64,000 nt of DNA from Candidatus Francisella endociliophora (lineage in GTDB: Bacteria > Pseudomonadota > Gammaproteobacteria > Francisellales > Francisellaceae). Made by a program: the position numbers and the translations under genes. A model generated the notes under the pieces. That model did not search any database and had not been told where the DNA came from. It saw only the letters and a list, made by a program, of their open reading frames with translations. Below, one piece after another: positions 48,957 through 58,852 of this stretch (position 1 is its first letter; each line of letters starts with the position of its first letter). Location: NCBI RefSeq assembly GCF_000764555.1, contig NZ_CP009574.1:1860001-1924000 (forward strand), written 5' to 3'.

Positions 48957-49799
48957 ATGATTAAAGTTTCTTTTCAAGGAGAACATGGCGCTTATTCTGA
49001 GCAAGCGATAACTAATTTTTTAAAGCAGCAAAGTATTGAAGAGTTTGAAACTATACCTTGCTTGTCTTTCTTCGATGCTATTGAACATACAATTGCAGGT
49101 AAATCTGATTTTGTAATAATTCCAGTTGAGAATTCATTAGCTGGATCCGTTGTACCTGCTTATGATGAATTAATCAAAAGTAATTTAAAAGTCAAAGCAG
49201 AGATAGTTCTTAAAATTAAACATTGTTTGATGGGATTAAGTGATGTTGAGTTTTCAGAGGTGGAGAGTGTAATATCTCATCCGCAAGCATTATCTCAGTG
49301 TGCAAAAAGTCTTAAAAAGTTAAAGCTTACTCCAGAAGCATTTGCAGATACAGCTGGTGCTGCTAAGTATATTTTTGAGAAAAACAAAAAAAATCATTTA
49401 GCTATAGCAGGAGAGCTTGCTGCTGAAACATATGGGTTAAAGATTTTTCAAAGTGAATTTGAAGATGAACATTTTAATTATACTCGTTTTTTATTGATGG
49501 GGCGTGAGGATATAGAGGCTTCTTCAATAGATGAAAAGTATAAAACTACTATTATCTTTTCTGTAGAAGATAAATCGAATGCTCTTGTTAATACTTTGAA
49601 TGTTTTTGGTAAGCATAATATTAATCTAACAAAGATAGAATCTAGACCATCTAGAAATAGGGCATGGAACTATTTGTTTTTTATAGATTTTGAAGGGTCA
49701 GAAGATGATACATCTGTGCAACAAGCTCTTTTAGAGGTATTAAAGAAGAGTACTTTTCTTAAAATTTTAGGATCTTATAAAAGTTATCATTTTAATTAA
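48957..49799 (+). CDS. pheA: Prephenate dehydratase (monofunctional)
   Basis: The 280-residue protein has the catalytic domain from FQGEHGAYSEQAI through PVENSLAGSV and ISHPQALSQC to the TRF motif in NYTRFLLMG (about 181). A C-terminal ACT domain follows, with the phenylalanine-binding ESRPSRNRAWNYLFFIDFEG. It converts prephenate to phenylpyruvate. It lacks the chorismate mutase domain fused in E. coli PheA. No Shine-Dalgarno site is evident before the ATG. The nucleotidase gene follows after about 14 bases. Confidence 0.93.
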   Translation: MIKVSFQGEHGAYSEQAITNFLKQQSIEEFETIPCLSFFDAIEHTIAGKSDFVIIPVENSLAGSVVPAYDELIKSNLKVKAEIVLKIKHCLMGLSDVEFSEVESVISHPQALSQCAKSLKKLKLTPEAFADTAGAAKYIFEKNKKNHLAIAGELAAETYGLKIFQSEFEDEHFNYTRFLLMGREDIEASSIDEKYKTTIIFSVEDKSNALVNTLNVFGKHNINLTKIESRPSRNRAWNYLFFIDFEGSEDDTSVQQALLEVLKKSTFLKILGSYKSYHFN

Positions 49800-49813
49800 T
49801 TAGGACCAAATTG

Positions 49814-51382
49814 ATGAAAAAAATTATTAGCATTATCCTGATAAGTATTAGCTTGTCATTCTGTTATGCACAAGATGATATTACAGTTTTATCTTTAAAT
49901 GATTTTCATGGCCAAGTCGAGCCTAATAAAAATATGGTGGGAGCACCTAAGATAGCTAGCTTTATTGAGAAGTATCGTAAAACTCACCCAAATCTAGTTG
50001 TAGTTGCAGCTGGAGATAATTATCAAGGTACAGCAATTTCTAATATATCTCATGGGGATGTTGTTAATGAGTTTTTTGATTATATAGGACTTAAGTATTC
50101 TGCTGTTGGTAATCATGATTTTGATTATGGGCAAAAGTGGTTTAAGCATTGGTATAAAACGAGTGATGTTAGATTTTTAGCAGCAAATATTCGTTATGTA
50201 AATGATGCTTTATCTGGTTATATAGTGAGGTTCTTCACAGAAAAATACTCTTTAGATTATATAAAACCTTTTGGATATCAGACATTACCAAGTGGGAAAA
50301 CTATATACTTTATCGGTTTATCAACTCTTGAAACACCAGAAACTACAGCTGAAAAAAATATTTCAAATCTTAGTTTTACTAATCCAGTTATTGCTGCAAA
50401 TAAGTGGATTAAATACATTAATGATTATAAAAAACATGATATTCCAAAACCTGATACTATTGTTTTATTGACTCATATTCCTACAGATCAAGATAATACA
50501 AATATTTTCTTTAGTAAAAGAAAAGACCTAAATGGGGAGTCCGAAATATATGCGGTTGTAAATAATGTTAAAAATATTTCAGCAGTATTAACAGGGCATA
50601 GTCATAAATTTGTAAATGGTACAAAGAATGGTGTGGTTGTTGAGCAAGGCGAAAGCCAAGGTAAAGATATTAGTGTGTTACACTATGATTGCCACACTAC
50701 AAATAGATGTGTTGTAACACCAGAAGTTGTAAATCTTGCAAAAGCTACTAAAGATCTACAGCCCAATAAACAAGTTCAAGCTATTATTGATAAATATAAA
50801 GATTCTGTAAAAGACGAATTAGAAAAAGTTATTACAAAAGCACCAGTTGCATTACCTCAACATGGTCAGGATAATTTTTACAATTCTCCATTAGTCTATA
50901 CTTTTGCAGATATTGTCAAAAATCAGACAGATAGTGATATTGGCCTATTAAATGGTAATGGTGTTAGGCGATCGTTACCAAAGGGTGATATAACTTATGG
51001 AATGATATATGAGTCTATGCCTTTTGATAATATGATTGTAACTTTTGACATTAAAGGTAAAGATCTTTTGGATGTTATTAAACATAGCATAATACAGAAA
51101 GGTGATGTTACTACTGGGGTATTAGCAGGTGCTGATATCCAGTTAGATAAATCTGCTAATATCCAAAAAGTTGTCATAAATGGTAAACCTTTAAAGAAAA
51201 ATAAAATTTACAAACTTGCGACTATGGACTTTATCTATACCGGAGGAGATGGTTTTTCTTTTAGAGGTGTTAGCAATTATAAAGATACCAATATAACAGT
51301 TAGAGATATGATTGTTAACTATTGGTCTAAGTATCCAGCAAATATTGCAAAGGGCTGGCAAAGTATTAAAGCCCAAAATTAG
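49814..51382 (+). CDS. Secreted UshA-like 5'-nucleotidase/metallophosphatase
   Basis: The ATG at 49814 follows AGGACC; the 522-residue protein has a signal peptide KKIISIILISISLSFCYA. The metallophosphatase domain contains LNDFHGQ, AGDNYQGTA, GNHDFDYG, LTHIP and TGHSHKFV, the two-metal ligands. The C-terminal 5'-nucleotidase domain has GLLNGNGVRRSLPKGDITYG and GDGFSF. It would dephosphorylate nucleotides in the periplasm and supply nucleosides to the cell. It is followed by the YgjP gene after 3 bases. ushA is a plausible symbol, but other members cleave UDP-sugars or cyclic nucleotides. Confidence 0.87.
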   Translation: MKKIISIILISISLSFCYAQDDITVLSLNDFHGQVEPNKNMVGAPKIASFIEKYRKTHPNLVVVAAGDNYQGTAISNISHGDVVNEFFDYIGLKYSAVGNHDFDYGQKWFKHWYKTSDVRFLAANIRYVNDALSGYIVRFFTEKYSLDYIKPFGYQTLPSGKTIYFIGLSTLETPETTAEKNISNLSFTNPVIAANKWIKYINDYKKHDIPKPDTIVLLTHIPTDQDNTNIFFSKRKDLNGESEIYAVVNNVKNISAVLTGHSHKFVNGTKNGVVVEQGESQGKDISVLHYDCHTTNRCVVTPEVVNLAKATKDLQPNKQVQAIIDKYKDSVKDELEKVITKAPVALPQHGQDNFYNSPLVYTFADIVKNQTDSDIGLLNGNGVRRSLPKGDITYGMIYESMPFDNMIVTFDIKGKDLLDVIKHSIIQKGDVTTGVLAGADIQLDKSANIQKVVINGKPLKKNKIYKLATMDFIYTGGDGFSFRGVSNYKDTNITVRDMIVNYWSKYPANIAKGWQSIKAQN

Positions 51383-51385
51383 TAT

Positions 51386-52054
51386 ATGCAATATCAAATA
51401 AAGATTCTTTATAAAAATGTAAAAAACTTAAAAATCTCGCTAGATAAAGAAGGCGTTATAACTGTGACATCTCCAAAAGGAGTAACAAAAAAAGAGATAC
51501 ATGAGCTTTTAGAGTCAAAAAAAGCATGGCTTAATAAACATGCAAAAAGATTATCTCATCATAGTAAATATGATTATCAGAACTATCAATTAGAGGATGG
51601 TGATAATATTTACTATTTGGGTAGAGAGTATTTGGTCAAGCTTGTTGAGTCAAAACAGAATCTGATAGTTGAACATGATGATTATCTAGAGTTTTTATTA
51701 AATCCAAGTGTAATCTGTAACAGAGTGTTTAAGCTACAGCTTCTTGAAGAGTTCTATAAAGATAGGGCAGATATCATCCTTAATAATCTCGTTGCAAAAT
51801 ATCTTAAAATCACAAATCAAGATATCCAAAGAGTAACAATCAAAAAGACAAAAACTCGCTGGGGTTCTTGTAATCATGTCAAAAAGACAATCAATCTAAA
51901 CTACAACCTTGTGTTGAGAGATATTAAGGCTATTGAGTATGTAGTACTTCATGAGATAGCTCATCTAACACATCCAAATCATTCTAAAGAATTTTACGGT
52001 TATATTGCAGAGTATATGCCTGATTGGAAGGCAAGAGAAAATCAACTTAAATAA
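51386..52054 (+). CDS. YgjP/SprT-like metallopeptidase family protein
   Basis: The 222-residue protein matches DUF45/YgjP: the N-terminal domain KNLKISLDKEGVITVTSPKGV, then TRWGSCNHVKKTINLNYNLVL and the zinc-metallopeptidase motif HEIAHLTHPNHSKEF (about 193-207) with a third ligand. The family is predicted to be a cytoplasmic metalloprotease; its substrate is unknown. It starts 3 bases after the nucleotidase gene and is probably co-transcribed with it. Confidence 0.85.
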   Translation: MQYQIKILYKNVKNLKISLDKEGVITVTSPKGVTKKEIHELLESKKAWLNKHAKRLSHHSKYDYQNYQLEDGDNIYYLGREYLVKLVESKQNLIVEHDDYLEFLLNPSVICNRVFKLQLLEEFYKDRADIILNNLVAKYLKITNQDIQRVTIKKTKTRWGSCNHVKKTINLNYNLVLRDIKAIEYVVLHEIAHLTHPNHSKEFYGYIAEYMPDWKARENQLK

Positions 52055-52153
52055 TAAACATTGTTTTATCGTCATTTGTTATCAAAAATCAGTTGGTTTA
52101 ATAGAGAAAAGTATTATAGAATGATTTGAGTATTTATCTTTATAGGAGTTCTC

Positions 52154-53527
52154 ATGGAAAGTACTTTTGAACTTTTTTCTATTGGTGTCGGGCCATCATC
52201 TTCTCATACTATTGGGCCTATGAGGGCTGGATGTGATTTTATTAATTTATATTCAGATAAATTAGCAGAAACTACACGGGTGCAAATAGATTTATATGGC
52301 TCTTTAGCTTTAACTGGTAAGGGGCATAAAACAGATTATGCGGCAGTTCTCGGGATAATGGGTTTCTTACCAGAATCTGTAGATATTGAATTAGCTAAAA
52401 AACTTTATGGGCATTGTTTGATACATGAGGAACTTGATCTAAATCAAAAGTTTAATATCAACTTTAACTATAATAGAGATATTGTTTTTCACTATGATGA
52501 ATTCTTACCTGAGCATTCTAATGGGATGCGCTTTTCTTTATTTAAAGAAGAAACTCTACTTTGTGAAAAAGAGTATTTTTCTATTGGAGGTGGATTTATT
52601 GTTGATAAAAAGCAAGTGAAAAAAGATGAAGTTCCGACTGAAAAACCATGTAATAAACCATATAAGTTTGCAACGATGGCACAGCTTAGACAATTATGTG
52701 AGCAGGAGCAAAAAACAATTGATGAAATAATGTTTGAAAATGAAAGGGTTGCATATGGTGAACAAGAGTCTCTTAAGAAATTATCTGAGATTTGGAATGT
52801 TATGGAAACATCCATTGAAAAAGGTTTAACTTGTCCAGAGGTTGAACTACCTGGAGGTCTTAAGGTTAGAAAAAGAGCTCCTAGTATGATAAAAAAACTT
52901 AAAGCAGCCAATATTGAAAATACAGACTTTAATTACTTAAATGCTTTTGCAATTGCTGTAAATGAGCAAAATGCATGTGGTGAAAGAGTTGTGACAGCCC
53001 CTACAAATGGTGCTGCAGGGGTAATTCCTGCTGTTTTAAAGTATTATCTACAAACACATGAGGTTGTAAATAGAGAAGAATTGCAGCAGATTATAAATAA
53101 GTACTTATTAGTTTGTGCAGCTATTGGAATTTTATATAAGTCAGGGGCATCTATCTCTGCTGCTGAAGTTGGTTGTCAAGGTGAGGTCGGTGTAGCTTGT
53201 TCAATGGCAGCGGCAGGTTATTGTGCTTTGCTTGGTGGAGATATTGATTCTATAGAGTCGGCAGCTGAGATTGGTATGGAACATAATCTTGGTCTTACGT
53301 GTGATCCTATTGGTGGTTTAGTGCAGATACCATGTATCGAGCGTAATGCTATGGGAGCAGTTCAAGCTATAAATGCAGCTAAACTTGCTCATCTAGATAA
53401 CGGAGAAAAACGTTTTGTTGGTTTAGATTATGTGATTAAAGTTATGTATGAAACCGGCCTTGATATGTGCAGTAAGTATAAAGAGACATCTCTCGGTGGA
53501 CTTGCAACAAACGTGCCTGTTTGTTAA
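52154..53527 (+). CDS. sdaA: L-serine dehydratase (iron-sulfur type)
   Basis: The 457-residue protein has the N-terminal domain [16 protein letters not shown] (about 11-26) and the catalytic domain [18 protein letters not shown]. The Cys residues for the 4Fe-4S cluster lie in [23 protein letters not shown] and the C-terminal end in PVC, which is conserved in this family as a tail that inserts in the active site. It deaminates serine to pyruvate and ammonia. TAGGAG lies 7 bases before the ATG. Its [4Fe-4S] cofactor need fits with the following suf genes, but the 87-base gap suggests a separate unit. Confidence 0.95.
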   Translation: MESTFELFSIGVGPSSSHTIGPMRAGCDFINLYSDKLAETTRVQIDLYGSLALTGKGHKTDYAAVLGIMGFLPESVDIELAKKLYGHCLIHEELDLNQKFNINFNYNRDIVFHYDEFLPEHSNGMRFSLFKEETLLCEKEYFSIGGGFIVDKKQVKKDEVPTEKPCNKPYKFATMAQLRQLCEQEQKTIDEIMFENERVAYGEQESLKKLSEIWNVMETSIEKGLTCPEVELPGGLKVRKRAPSMIKKLKAANIENTDFNYLNAFAIAVNEQNACGERVVTAPTNGAAGVIPAVLKYYLQTHEVVNREELQQIINKYLLVCAAIGILYKSGASISAAEVGCQGEVGVACSMAAAGYCALLGGDIDSIESAAEIGMEHNLGLTCDPIGGLVQIPCIERNAMGAVQAINAAKLAHLDNGEKRFVGLDYVIKVMYETGLDMCSKYKETSLGGLATNVPVC

Positions 53528-53614
53528 AGTTAGTCAGGCTCATTTATGCTGGTATAAACTATACTATTTTAGTATAATATTCTTGTTTAAGTTTCTACAA
53601 AGTTTATTTTGATT

Positions 53615-54838
53615 ATGTATGATGTAAATAAAATTAGAAAAGATTTCCCTTTTCTAAATCAAACTATAAATAATAAGCCAATAGTGTTTTTTGATACTGG
53701 AGCATCTGCACAGAAGCCTCAATGTGTTATTGATGCTGTAGCAAAGGCTTACACTTTTAATTATGCTAATGTGCATCGAGGGGTATATTCACTAAGCCAA
53801 GAAGCTAGCGATAGCTACGAGAATGTTAGGCTAAAAGTTCAAAAATTTATTAATGCAGAATCATCAAATGAGATAGTTATCACGAAAGGAACTACTGAAG
53901 CAGTTAATCTTTTAGCAAGTTCTATTGGACACTCTATGGTTTCTGCTGGTGATGAGATCATCATAACAGAAATGGAACATCATGCGAACTTTGTACCATG
54001 GCAGATGCTTTGTGAAGATAATGGGCTTACATTCAAAGTAGCAAAAGTTAAAGATAATGGCGAATTAGATGTAGATAGCTTGTTATCATTAGTAACAGAA
54101 AAAACGAAAGTTTTAGCAATCACTTTATGCTCAAATGTTTTGGGAACTATCAACCCTGTAAAGGAAATCATAAAAAAAGTAAAGACTATCGTTCCAAATA
54201 TTATTAGCGTTGTTGATGGGGCGCAGGCTGTTATACATTCAAAGGTTGATGTACAAGATTTAGATTGTGATTTTTTTGTATTTTCTAGTCATAAGTTATA
54301 TGGTCCAACAGGTGTTGGTGTTTTATATGGCAAGTATGATTTATTAAAAAAATTGCCGCCATATAATTTTGGTGGTGATATGGTTGAAGATGTAACTATT
54401 TCAAAAACTACGTTTGCGCTACCTCCATATAAATTTGAAGCTGGCACCCCAGATATTGTTGGTACAATAGGTTTTGGTCAAGCTATCGACTATGTAAATT
54501 CGATAGGTATGGGAAATATTGCAAAGCATGAACAAAAGTTGTTGGAATATGCGACAGCAGAGCTGAAAAAAATAGAAGGTCTACATATTATTGGTGAAGC
54601 TAAACATAAGGCTGGAGTAATCACTTTTGTGATAGATGGTTGTAATGCTGGAGATATTGGAGAGCTATTAGCAATTAAAGGTATTTGTGTTCGTACAGGT
54701 AAACATTGCGCTCATCCTTTATTATATAGAATGGGAGTTACATCAACTACACGTATGTCCTTTGGGATGTATAATACTTTTGAAGAAGTAGACTTGTTTA
54801 TCAAAGCATTGCAAAAAGTAATATCACAGTTAAAATAA
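53615..54838 (+). CDS. sufS: Cysteine desulfurase SufS
   Basis: The start is chosen at the ATG at 53615; an in-frame TTG two codons upstream is possible. The 407-residue protein has the PLP lysine in FVFSSHKLYGPTGVG (about residue 225), FFDTGASAQKPQ at the N-terminus and the persulfide Cys in CVRTGKHCAHPLL (about 362). It removes sulfur from cysteine for Fe-S assembly. It is followed by sufA and sufT, but sufB, sufC and sufD, which frequently precede sufS, are not adjacent here; sdaA is upstream instead. A TATAAT lies at 53573-53578. Confidence 0.92.
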   Translation: MYDVNKIRKDFPFLNQTINNKPIVFFDTGASAQKPQCVIDAVAKAYTFNYANVHRGVYSLSQEASDSYENVRLKVQKFINAESSNEIVITKGTTEAVNLLASSIGHSMVSAGDEIIITEMEHHANFVPWQMLCEDNGLTFKVAKVKDNGELDVDSLLSLVTEKTKVLAITLCSNVLGTINPVKEIIKKVKTIVPNIISVVDGAQAVIHSKVDVQDLDCDFFVFSSHKLYGPTGVGVLYGKYDLLKKLPPYNFGGDMVEDVTISKTTFALPPYKFEAGTPDIVGTIGFGQAIDYVNSIGMGNIAKHEQKLLEYATAELKKIEGLHIIGEAKHKAGVITFVIDGCNAGDIGELLAIKGICVRTGKHCAHPLLYRMGVTSTTRMSFGMYNTFEEVDLFIKALQKVISQLK

Positions 54839-54866
54839 GCAAATTAAAATTTTAGAGGTTAGGTTT

Positions 54867-55223
54867 ATGGTAGAGGTTTTTGACCCGACAAATAGTAATA
54901 TTTTAGAAGTTACAGAATCGGCAGCAAAGCATTTTCAAAAACATTTAGCTAAGCATGAAGGAGCTGTAGGTATTTATGTTGGTACAAAAGTTATGGGATG
55001 CTCTGGGCTAGCATATGATATAGATTTTGTTTTAAAACAACCTGATAATACTACAGAAATTGATCAGCATGATCTTAGATTTTTTGTATCTAATAAAGCT
55101 ATGGATTTTTTAAATGGTTTGAAAATAGATTATGTTAAGCATGAATTTGGTTTATATAAGCTAGAGTATACAAACCCAAATGAATCAGCTCGTTGTGGTT
55201 GTGGTGAGAGTTTTACAGTTTAG
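54867..55223 (+). CDS. sufA: A-type iron-sulfur carrier (SufA/IscA family)
   Basis: The 118-residue protein has ITESAAKHFQ-like (EVTESAAKHFQKHL) at the start. Three conserved cysteines lie at VMGCSGLAYD (Cys about 49) and ARCGCGESF (Cys about 111 and 113). A-type carriers pass Fe-S clusters to apoproteins. It lies 28 bases after sufS and 12 bases before sufT, on the same transcript by spacing. Confidence 0.9.
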   Translation: MVEVFDPTNSNILEVTESAAKHFQKHLAKHEGAVGIYVGTKVMGCSGLAYDIDFVLKQPDNTTEIDQHDLRFFVSNKAMDFLNGLKIDYVKHEFGLYKLEYTNPNESARCGCGESFTV

Positions 55224-55235
55224 GAATTAGGATTG

Positions 55236-55787
55236 ATGAAAGCAACAGATGTAACAATTGTTAGAAGACAGGTTAAAGCAATAGCAGTACCTTTTGGAAA
55301 TGAGGTTGAGCTTATGCCTGGCCAAGAAGTATTGGTGACTCAAGATAAAGGTGGCAGCTTTACACTAAATGTTAATGGTAATTTACTTCATTTAGATGGT
55401 AAAGATGCAGATGCTATAGGTAAGCAGGTGGTTAAATATCCTGTTGAAGGGTATGATATAAAGCCAGGCGATCCTATAAATATGGATGCAGTTTGGGATC
55501 AAATGAAAACTGTCTATGATCCTGAGATTCCTGTGAATGTTGTAGATCTTGGATTAATTTATAATGTTGTAACTAGAAAACTAGATAATGGCAATTTTCA
55601 TGTAATCATTGATATGACTCTTACAGCTCCTGGTTGTGGTATGGGACCAGTTCTTATGACAGATGTTGAAAGAAGGGTTGCAATGCTTCCAAATGTTGAC
55701 AAAGTTGATGTTGTGATGGTTTTTGATCCTCCTTGGAATTCAGAGCTTATGACAGAAGAAGCAAAGCTTGAATTAGGATTATTCTAA
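55236..55787 (+). CDS. sufT: SufT-like Fe-S assembly factor (MIP18/DUF59 family)
   Basis: The 183-residue protein starts at ATG 55236 after AGGATTG. The C-terminal MIP18-like domain (about 85-183) has VYDPEIPVNVVDLGLIYNV and LTAPGCGMGPVLMTDVERRV with the conserved Cys. The N-terminal extension is the SufT type rather than PaaD. SufT assists maturation of certain Fe-S proteins. It is the third gene of the sufS-sufA-sufT operon. Confidence 0.88.
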   Translation: MKATDVTIVRRQVKAIAVPFGNEVELMPGQEVLVTQDKGGSFTLNVNGNLLHLDGKDADAIGKQVVKYPVEGYDIKPGDPINMDAVWDQMKTVYDPEIPVNVVDLGLIYNVVTRKLDNGNFHVIIDMTLTAPGCGMGPVLMTDVERRVAMLPNVDKVDVVMVFDPPWNSELMTEEAKLELGLF

Positions 55788-55864
55788 AGTATAACTTTGT
55801 TAGCTTTTTTTATAATGATATAATGCTCTTCAACTAAAGACAAAGATATAAGTTCAAAACTTCA

Positions 55865-56644
55865 ATGAAAAAAACTTTTGCATTCGCATTATTAGCATTA
55901 CCGTTACTATCTTTTTCAAAACAGGAGATTAAGTTAGACCAATTTACATATGACAGCATAGATCCGAACAGAGTTACTTTTGTAAGATCAGATTATGCTA
56001 TGCCAAATATTCCAGTTGTTATTAAAAAAACCAATGGTGGGTTTCCTGCATTAGGAAAATGGATGATAGATTCAGATGGTCAAGTTGCTCATTGGCTAGG
56101 AGATCGTAAAATAAATGGTAAGAAGGATAGTCGATATACTTTAGAACCAATCAATGTAGAGTTTTTCGTTAAGGCGACGTCTGAATTAGATGCATTTACA
56201 AAGGTAGATAGTTTCCTAACAGATAAAGATACTGGATTTGGTAATGTAAGTAAACTGCATTCATCAGGGTATCAAGCCTATATAGGTGAAGACATATATA
56301 ACCAATTTCAAAATAAGACTTATTCTGATAATTATCCTTTTATGCAAAATGATCATTTACGTATTTTTGGTTCTACAAAAAGTTATAATGGTTATTATGT
56401 AATGACTGGTTCATGTAGTGAAGAGTCCGGTTTATTTAAGGTTGAAGATAAGCGTAGTGAGATGAATAACTTAATGTTATTAATACATCACTTCGTGTCA
56501 TTTAATCATTGTCGAGATTTATTATATAAGAATGCTAAAAAACAAGGGATAAATACCCAATATATTAAAATGAATAATACATTCTTAGATGATAATTTCT
56601 CTACTCGTGATCATGATGGTAATGCTGTTCAAATTATTTTATAA
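55865..56644 (+). CDS. Secreted protein of unknown function
   Basis: The 259-residue protein has a signal peptide (MKKTFAFALLALPLLSFS, cleavage near residue 18-19). I recognise no domain. The mature part is mixed alpha/beta, with one Cys pair possible (GSCSEES and NHCRDLL) and a central conserved-looking segment FPALGKWMIDSDGQVAHWLG (about 59-78). No repeats or membrane segments are visible. It lies 77 bases after sufT and 33 bases before coaD on the same strand; the gap before it has a TATAAT-like sequence, so it may have its own promoter. Confidence 0.7.
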   Translation: MKKTFAFALLALPLLSFSKQEIKLDQFTYDSIDPNRVTFVRSDYAMPNIPVVIKKTNGGFPALGKWMIDSDGQVAHWLGDRKINGKKDSRYTLEPINVEFFVKATSELDAFTKVDSFLTDKDTGFGNVSKLHSSGYQAYIGEDIYNQFQNKTYSDNYPFMQNDHLRIFGSTKSYNGYYVMTGSCSEESGLFKVEDKRSEMNNLMLLIHHFVSFNHCRDLLYKNAKKQGINTQYIKMNNTFLDDNFSTRDHDGNAVQIIL

Positions 56645-56677
56645 TAACTCTTCATACTTAAATCTTATTCATCTTTT

Positions 56678-57166
56678 ATGAGCAAAATAGCAATTTATCC
56701 AGGAACATTTGATCCTATTACAAATGGCCATATTGATTTAGTAGATAGGGCGTTAAACATATTTGATGAGATTGTCGTGGCTGTATCTACGGCATATGGC
56801 AAGAAAACTCTTTTTGACCTTTGTAAAAGAGAGCAGATGATAAAACAAGTTTTTAAAGATAGCCCAAAAGTTAAAGTAGTTAGTTTTGAAGGGTTATTAG
56901 TTGATACGGCAGCTAAGCATAATGCTTGTGCTATTGTAAGAGGACTTAGAGCAGTATCTGATTTTGATTATGAATTTCAAATGTCTAGTATGAATAATAA
57001 ACTTAATAGTGATATTCAGACTATATTTTTAACACCTAGTGAAAAATTCTCTTGTATATCATCAACTTTGGTTCGAGCTGTTGCAGTACATAATTATACT
57101 CGAGTAGATGAATTTGTTCCAGAGTGTGTATTTAGAGAAATAGAAGCTAAATATAATAGAGGTTAG
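56678..57166 (+). CDS. coaD: Phosphopantetheine adenylyltransferase
   Basis: The 162-residue protein is typical of CoaD. YPGTFDPITNGHIDL contains the T/HxGH nucleotidyltransferase motif, followed by RGLRAVSDFDYEFQMSSMN and ISSTLVRAVA (the ISSTxxR motif). It transfers AMP from ATP to phosphopantetheine in CoA synthesis. The ferredoxin gene follows after 4 bases, the common coaD-fdx arrangement. Confidence 0.96.
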   Translation: MSKIAIYPGTFDPITNGHIDLVDRALNIFDEIVVAVSTAYGKKTLFDLCKREQMIKQVFKDSPKVKVVSFEGLLVDTAAKHNACAIVRGLRAVSDFDYEFQMSSMNNKLNSDIQTIFLTPSEKFSCISSTLVRAVAVHNYTRVDEFVPECVFREIEAKYNRG

Positions 57167-57170
57167 ATAA

Positions 57171-57416
<246 letters not shown>

Positions 57417-57500
57417 GCTAGATAGTTAAAAAAACTTGAAAAAATATCCTTAATGCTGTATTGTGATTGCGTTATAATTTAATAATTGACTATTACTAAA

Positions 57501-58241
57501 ATAAAAGTTTTTAAAAAGGAGTTTTTGATGAAACTAAGAAATATTGTATTAGCTACTTCTGTGCTACTTGGCACGGCTACAGTATCATTTGCAGCTACTG
57601 GTGATAATATGGATATGGATGCATCTACAGATGTTGCAACTACACCAGCAACTCAAGCAGGTGCTTCAGATTCATTAATTAGTCCTTTGACTAATACATA
57701 TAGTGCATTAACAAACAAGGATAATACTTGGGGGCCTCAAGATAGAAGTGGACAATGGTATTTAGGTGTTGGCGCTAATGGTATGGCACAGAATGTGAAT
57801 TCAAGTTCAGGAGCTGCTGCTAACTTTATTCTTGGTTATAACATCAATAAATACTTTGCAGTTCAATATAACCAAATCGTAGGTAAGCATTTTGCAGGTA
57901 TAGGTGAAGGTGTTATTAATTTAAGTAATAGCACAATGTTTACGCCATATGCTGCAGCTGGTGCTGGTTGGGGTAACCTATCTGGTAAAGCTACTGGTGC
58001 ATGGGATGTTGGTGGAGGTCTTAAGTTTGAGCTTTCTAGAGATGTTCAAGCTAGTGTTGACTATAGATATATCCAAACTATGGCTCCGAATCCTGTTGCT
58101 GGTTTAGGACAACAAGCTAATGCGGCAGGTGGAAATAACTTAATAGGTGCTGGAATTACTTGGTTCTTTGGTGGTAAAGATAATACAACTAATGATACAG
58201 CTAATATTGAAGATAATGGTGCTACTACCGCTGCTGAAACT
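57501..58241 (+). repeat. Direct repeat copy 1 (741 bp) covering the fopA RBS and 5' part
   Basis: This segment is repeated, apparently without a single difference, at 58853-59593 (offset 1352). It begins 27 bases before the fopA start and ends at the codon boundary after AAET, just before the OmpA-like part. Confidence 0.95.
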
Positions 58242-58721
58242 ACAGCTATGCCTACAGTTGATGAAACTAAATATGTGTTACCAAAAGGTATTCAACAATG
58301 TGAAGGGAACTTTAACTTAACTAAAGATGGTGTTGCATGTTATACAGTAGATGGTGATGATGTAACTGTATATTTAGATACTAAATTTGCTTATGATAGC
58401 ACAGATCTAAATTCAAAAGGTAAAGAAGCTATCTCTTCATTTGTAAACTTCATAAAAGATAGTGATATTGCATCTGTGACTGTTAAAGGTTACGCTTCTC
58501 AAGGAACTACAGGTGAAGAATTTGAAGTATATAATCAAAAACTTTCTGAAAAGAGAGCAGAAGCTGTTGCTGACTATATGAAAGGCTTAGGTCTTGATAG
58601 TGAAAAAATCGTTACAAAAGGCTTCGGTTACAATGATACTTTAGACGGTGTTGATAAATCTGATGCTAGTAACCAACGTGTACAAGCTAGCGTATCAGCT
58701 CCTTTAAAAGAAGAAAAATAA
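57528..58721 (+). CDS. fopA: Outer membrane protein FopA (OmpA family)
   Basis: The ATG at 57528 follows AAAAAGGAG at ideal spacing. The 397-residue protein has a signal peptide (MKLRNIVLATSVLLGTATVSFA). A beta-barrel domain spans about residues 65-222 (WYLGVGANGMAQ, FILGYNINKYFAVQYNQ, ending GAGITWFFGG). A low-complexity linker rich in T, N and D follows, then an OmpA-like peptidoglycan-binding domain (about 260-397, VYLDTKFAYDSTDLNSKGKE, LSEKRAEAVADYM and SNQRVQASV). FopA is the major Francisella outer-membrane antigen. The TATAAT at 57473-57478 may be its -10 box. Its 5' 714 bases are repeated in the next gene. Confidence 0.9.
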   Translation: MKLRNIVLATSVLLGTATVSFAATGDNMDMDASTDVATTPATQAGASDSLISPLTNTYSALTNKDNTWGPQDRSGQWYLGVGANGMAQNVNSSSGAAANFILGYNINKYFAVQYNQIVGKHFAGIGEGVINLSNSTMFTPYAAAGAGWGNLSGKATGAWDVGGGLKFELSRDVQASVDYRYIQTMAPNPVAGLGQQANAAGGNNLIGAGITWFFGGKDNTTNDTANIEDNGATTAAETTAMPTVDETKYVLPKGIQQCEGNFNLTKDGVACYTVDGDDVTVYLDTKFAYDSTDLNSKGKEAISSFVNFIKDSDIASVTVKGYASQGTTGEEFEVYNQKLSEKRAEAVADYMKGLGLDSEKIVTKGFGYNDTLDGVDKSDASNQRVQASVSAPLKEEK

Positions 58722-58811
58722 TTATTTCTTATTATAGTTATCTTTAATTTATTTCCATATTTTTTAAATAAATATTGTATTTCTTTTGTTCTATATTTAT
58801 AATCATATCGT

Positions 58812-58836
58812 TTACTTATTTTTATTTTATAAGTAA
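58812..58836 (+). other. Inverted repeat between fopA and its truncated copy
   Basis: TTACTTAT (58812-58819) and ATAAGTAA (58829-58836) form an 8-bp stem with a T-rich 9-base loop, 16 bases before the start of the second repeat copy. It could be a weak terminator of fopA or an operator. It lies outside the 741-bp repeat. Confidence 0.35.
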
Positions 58837-58852
58837 TATTTTAATTTAAAAT

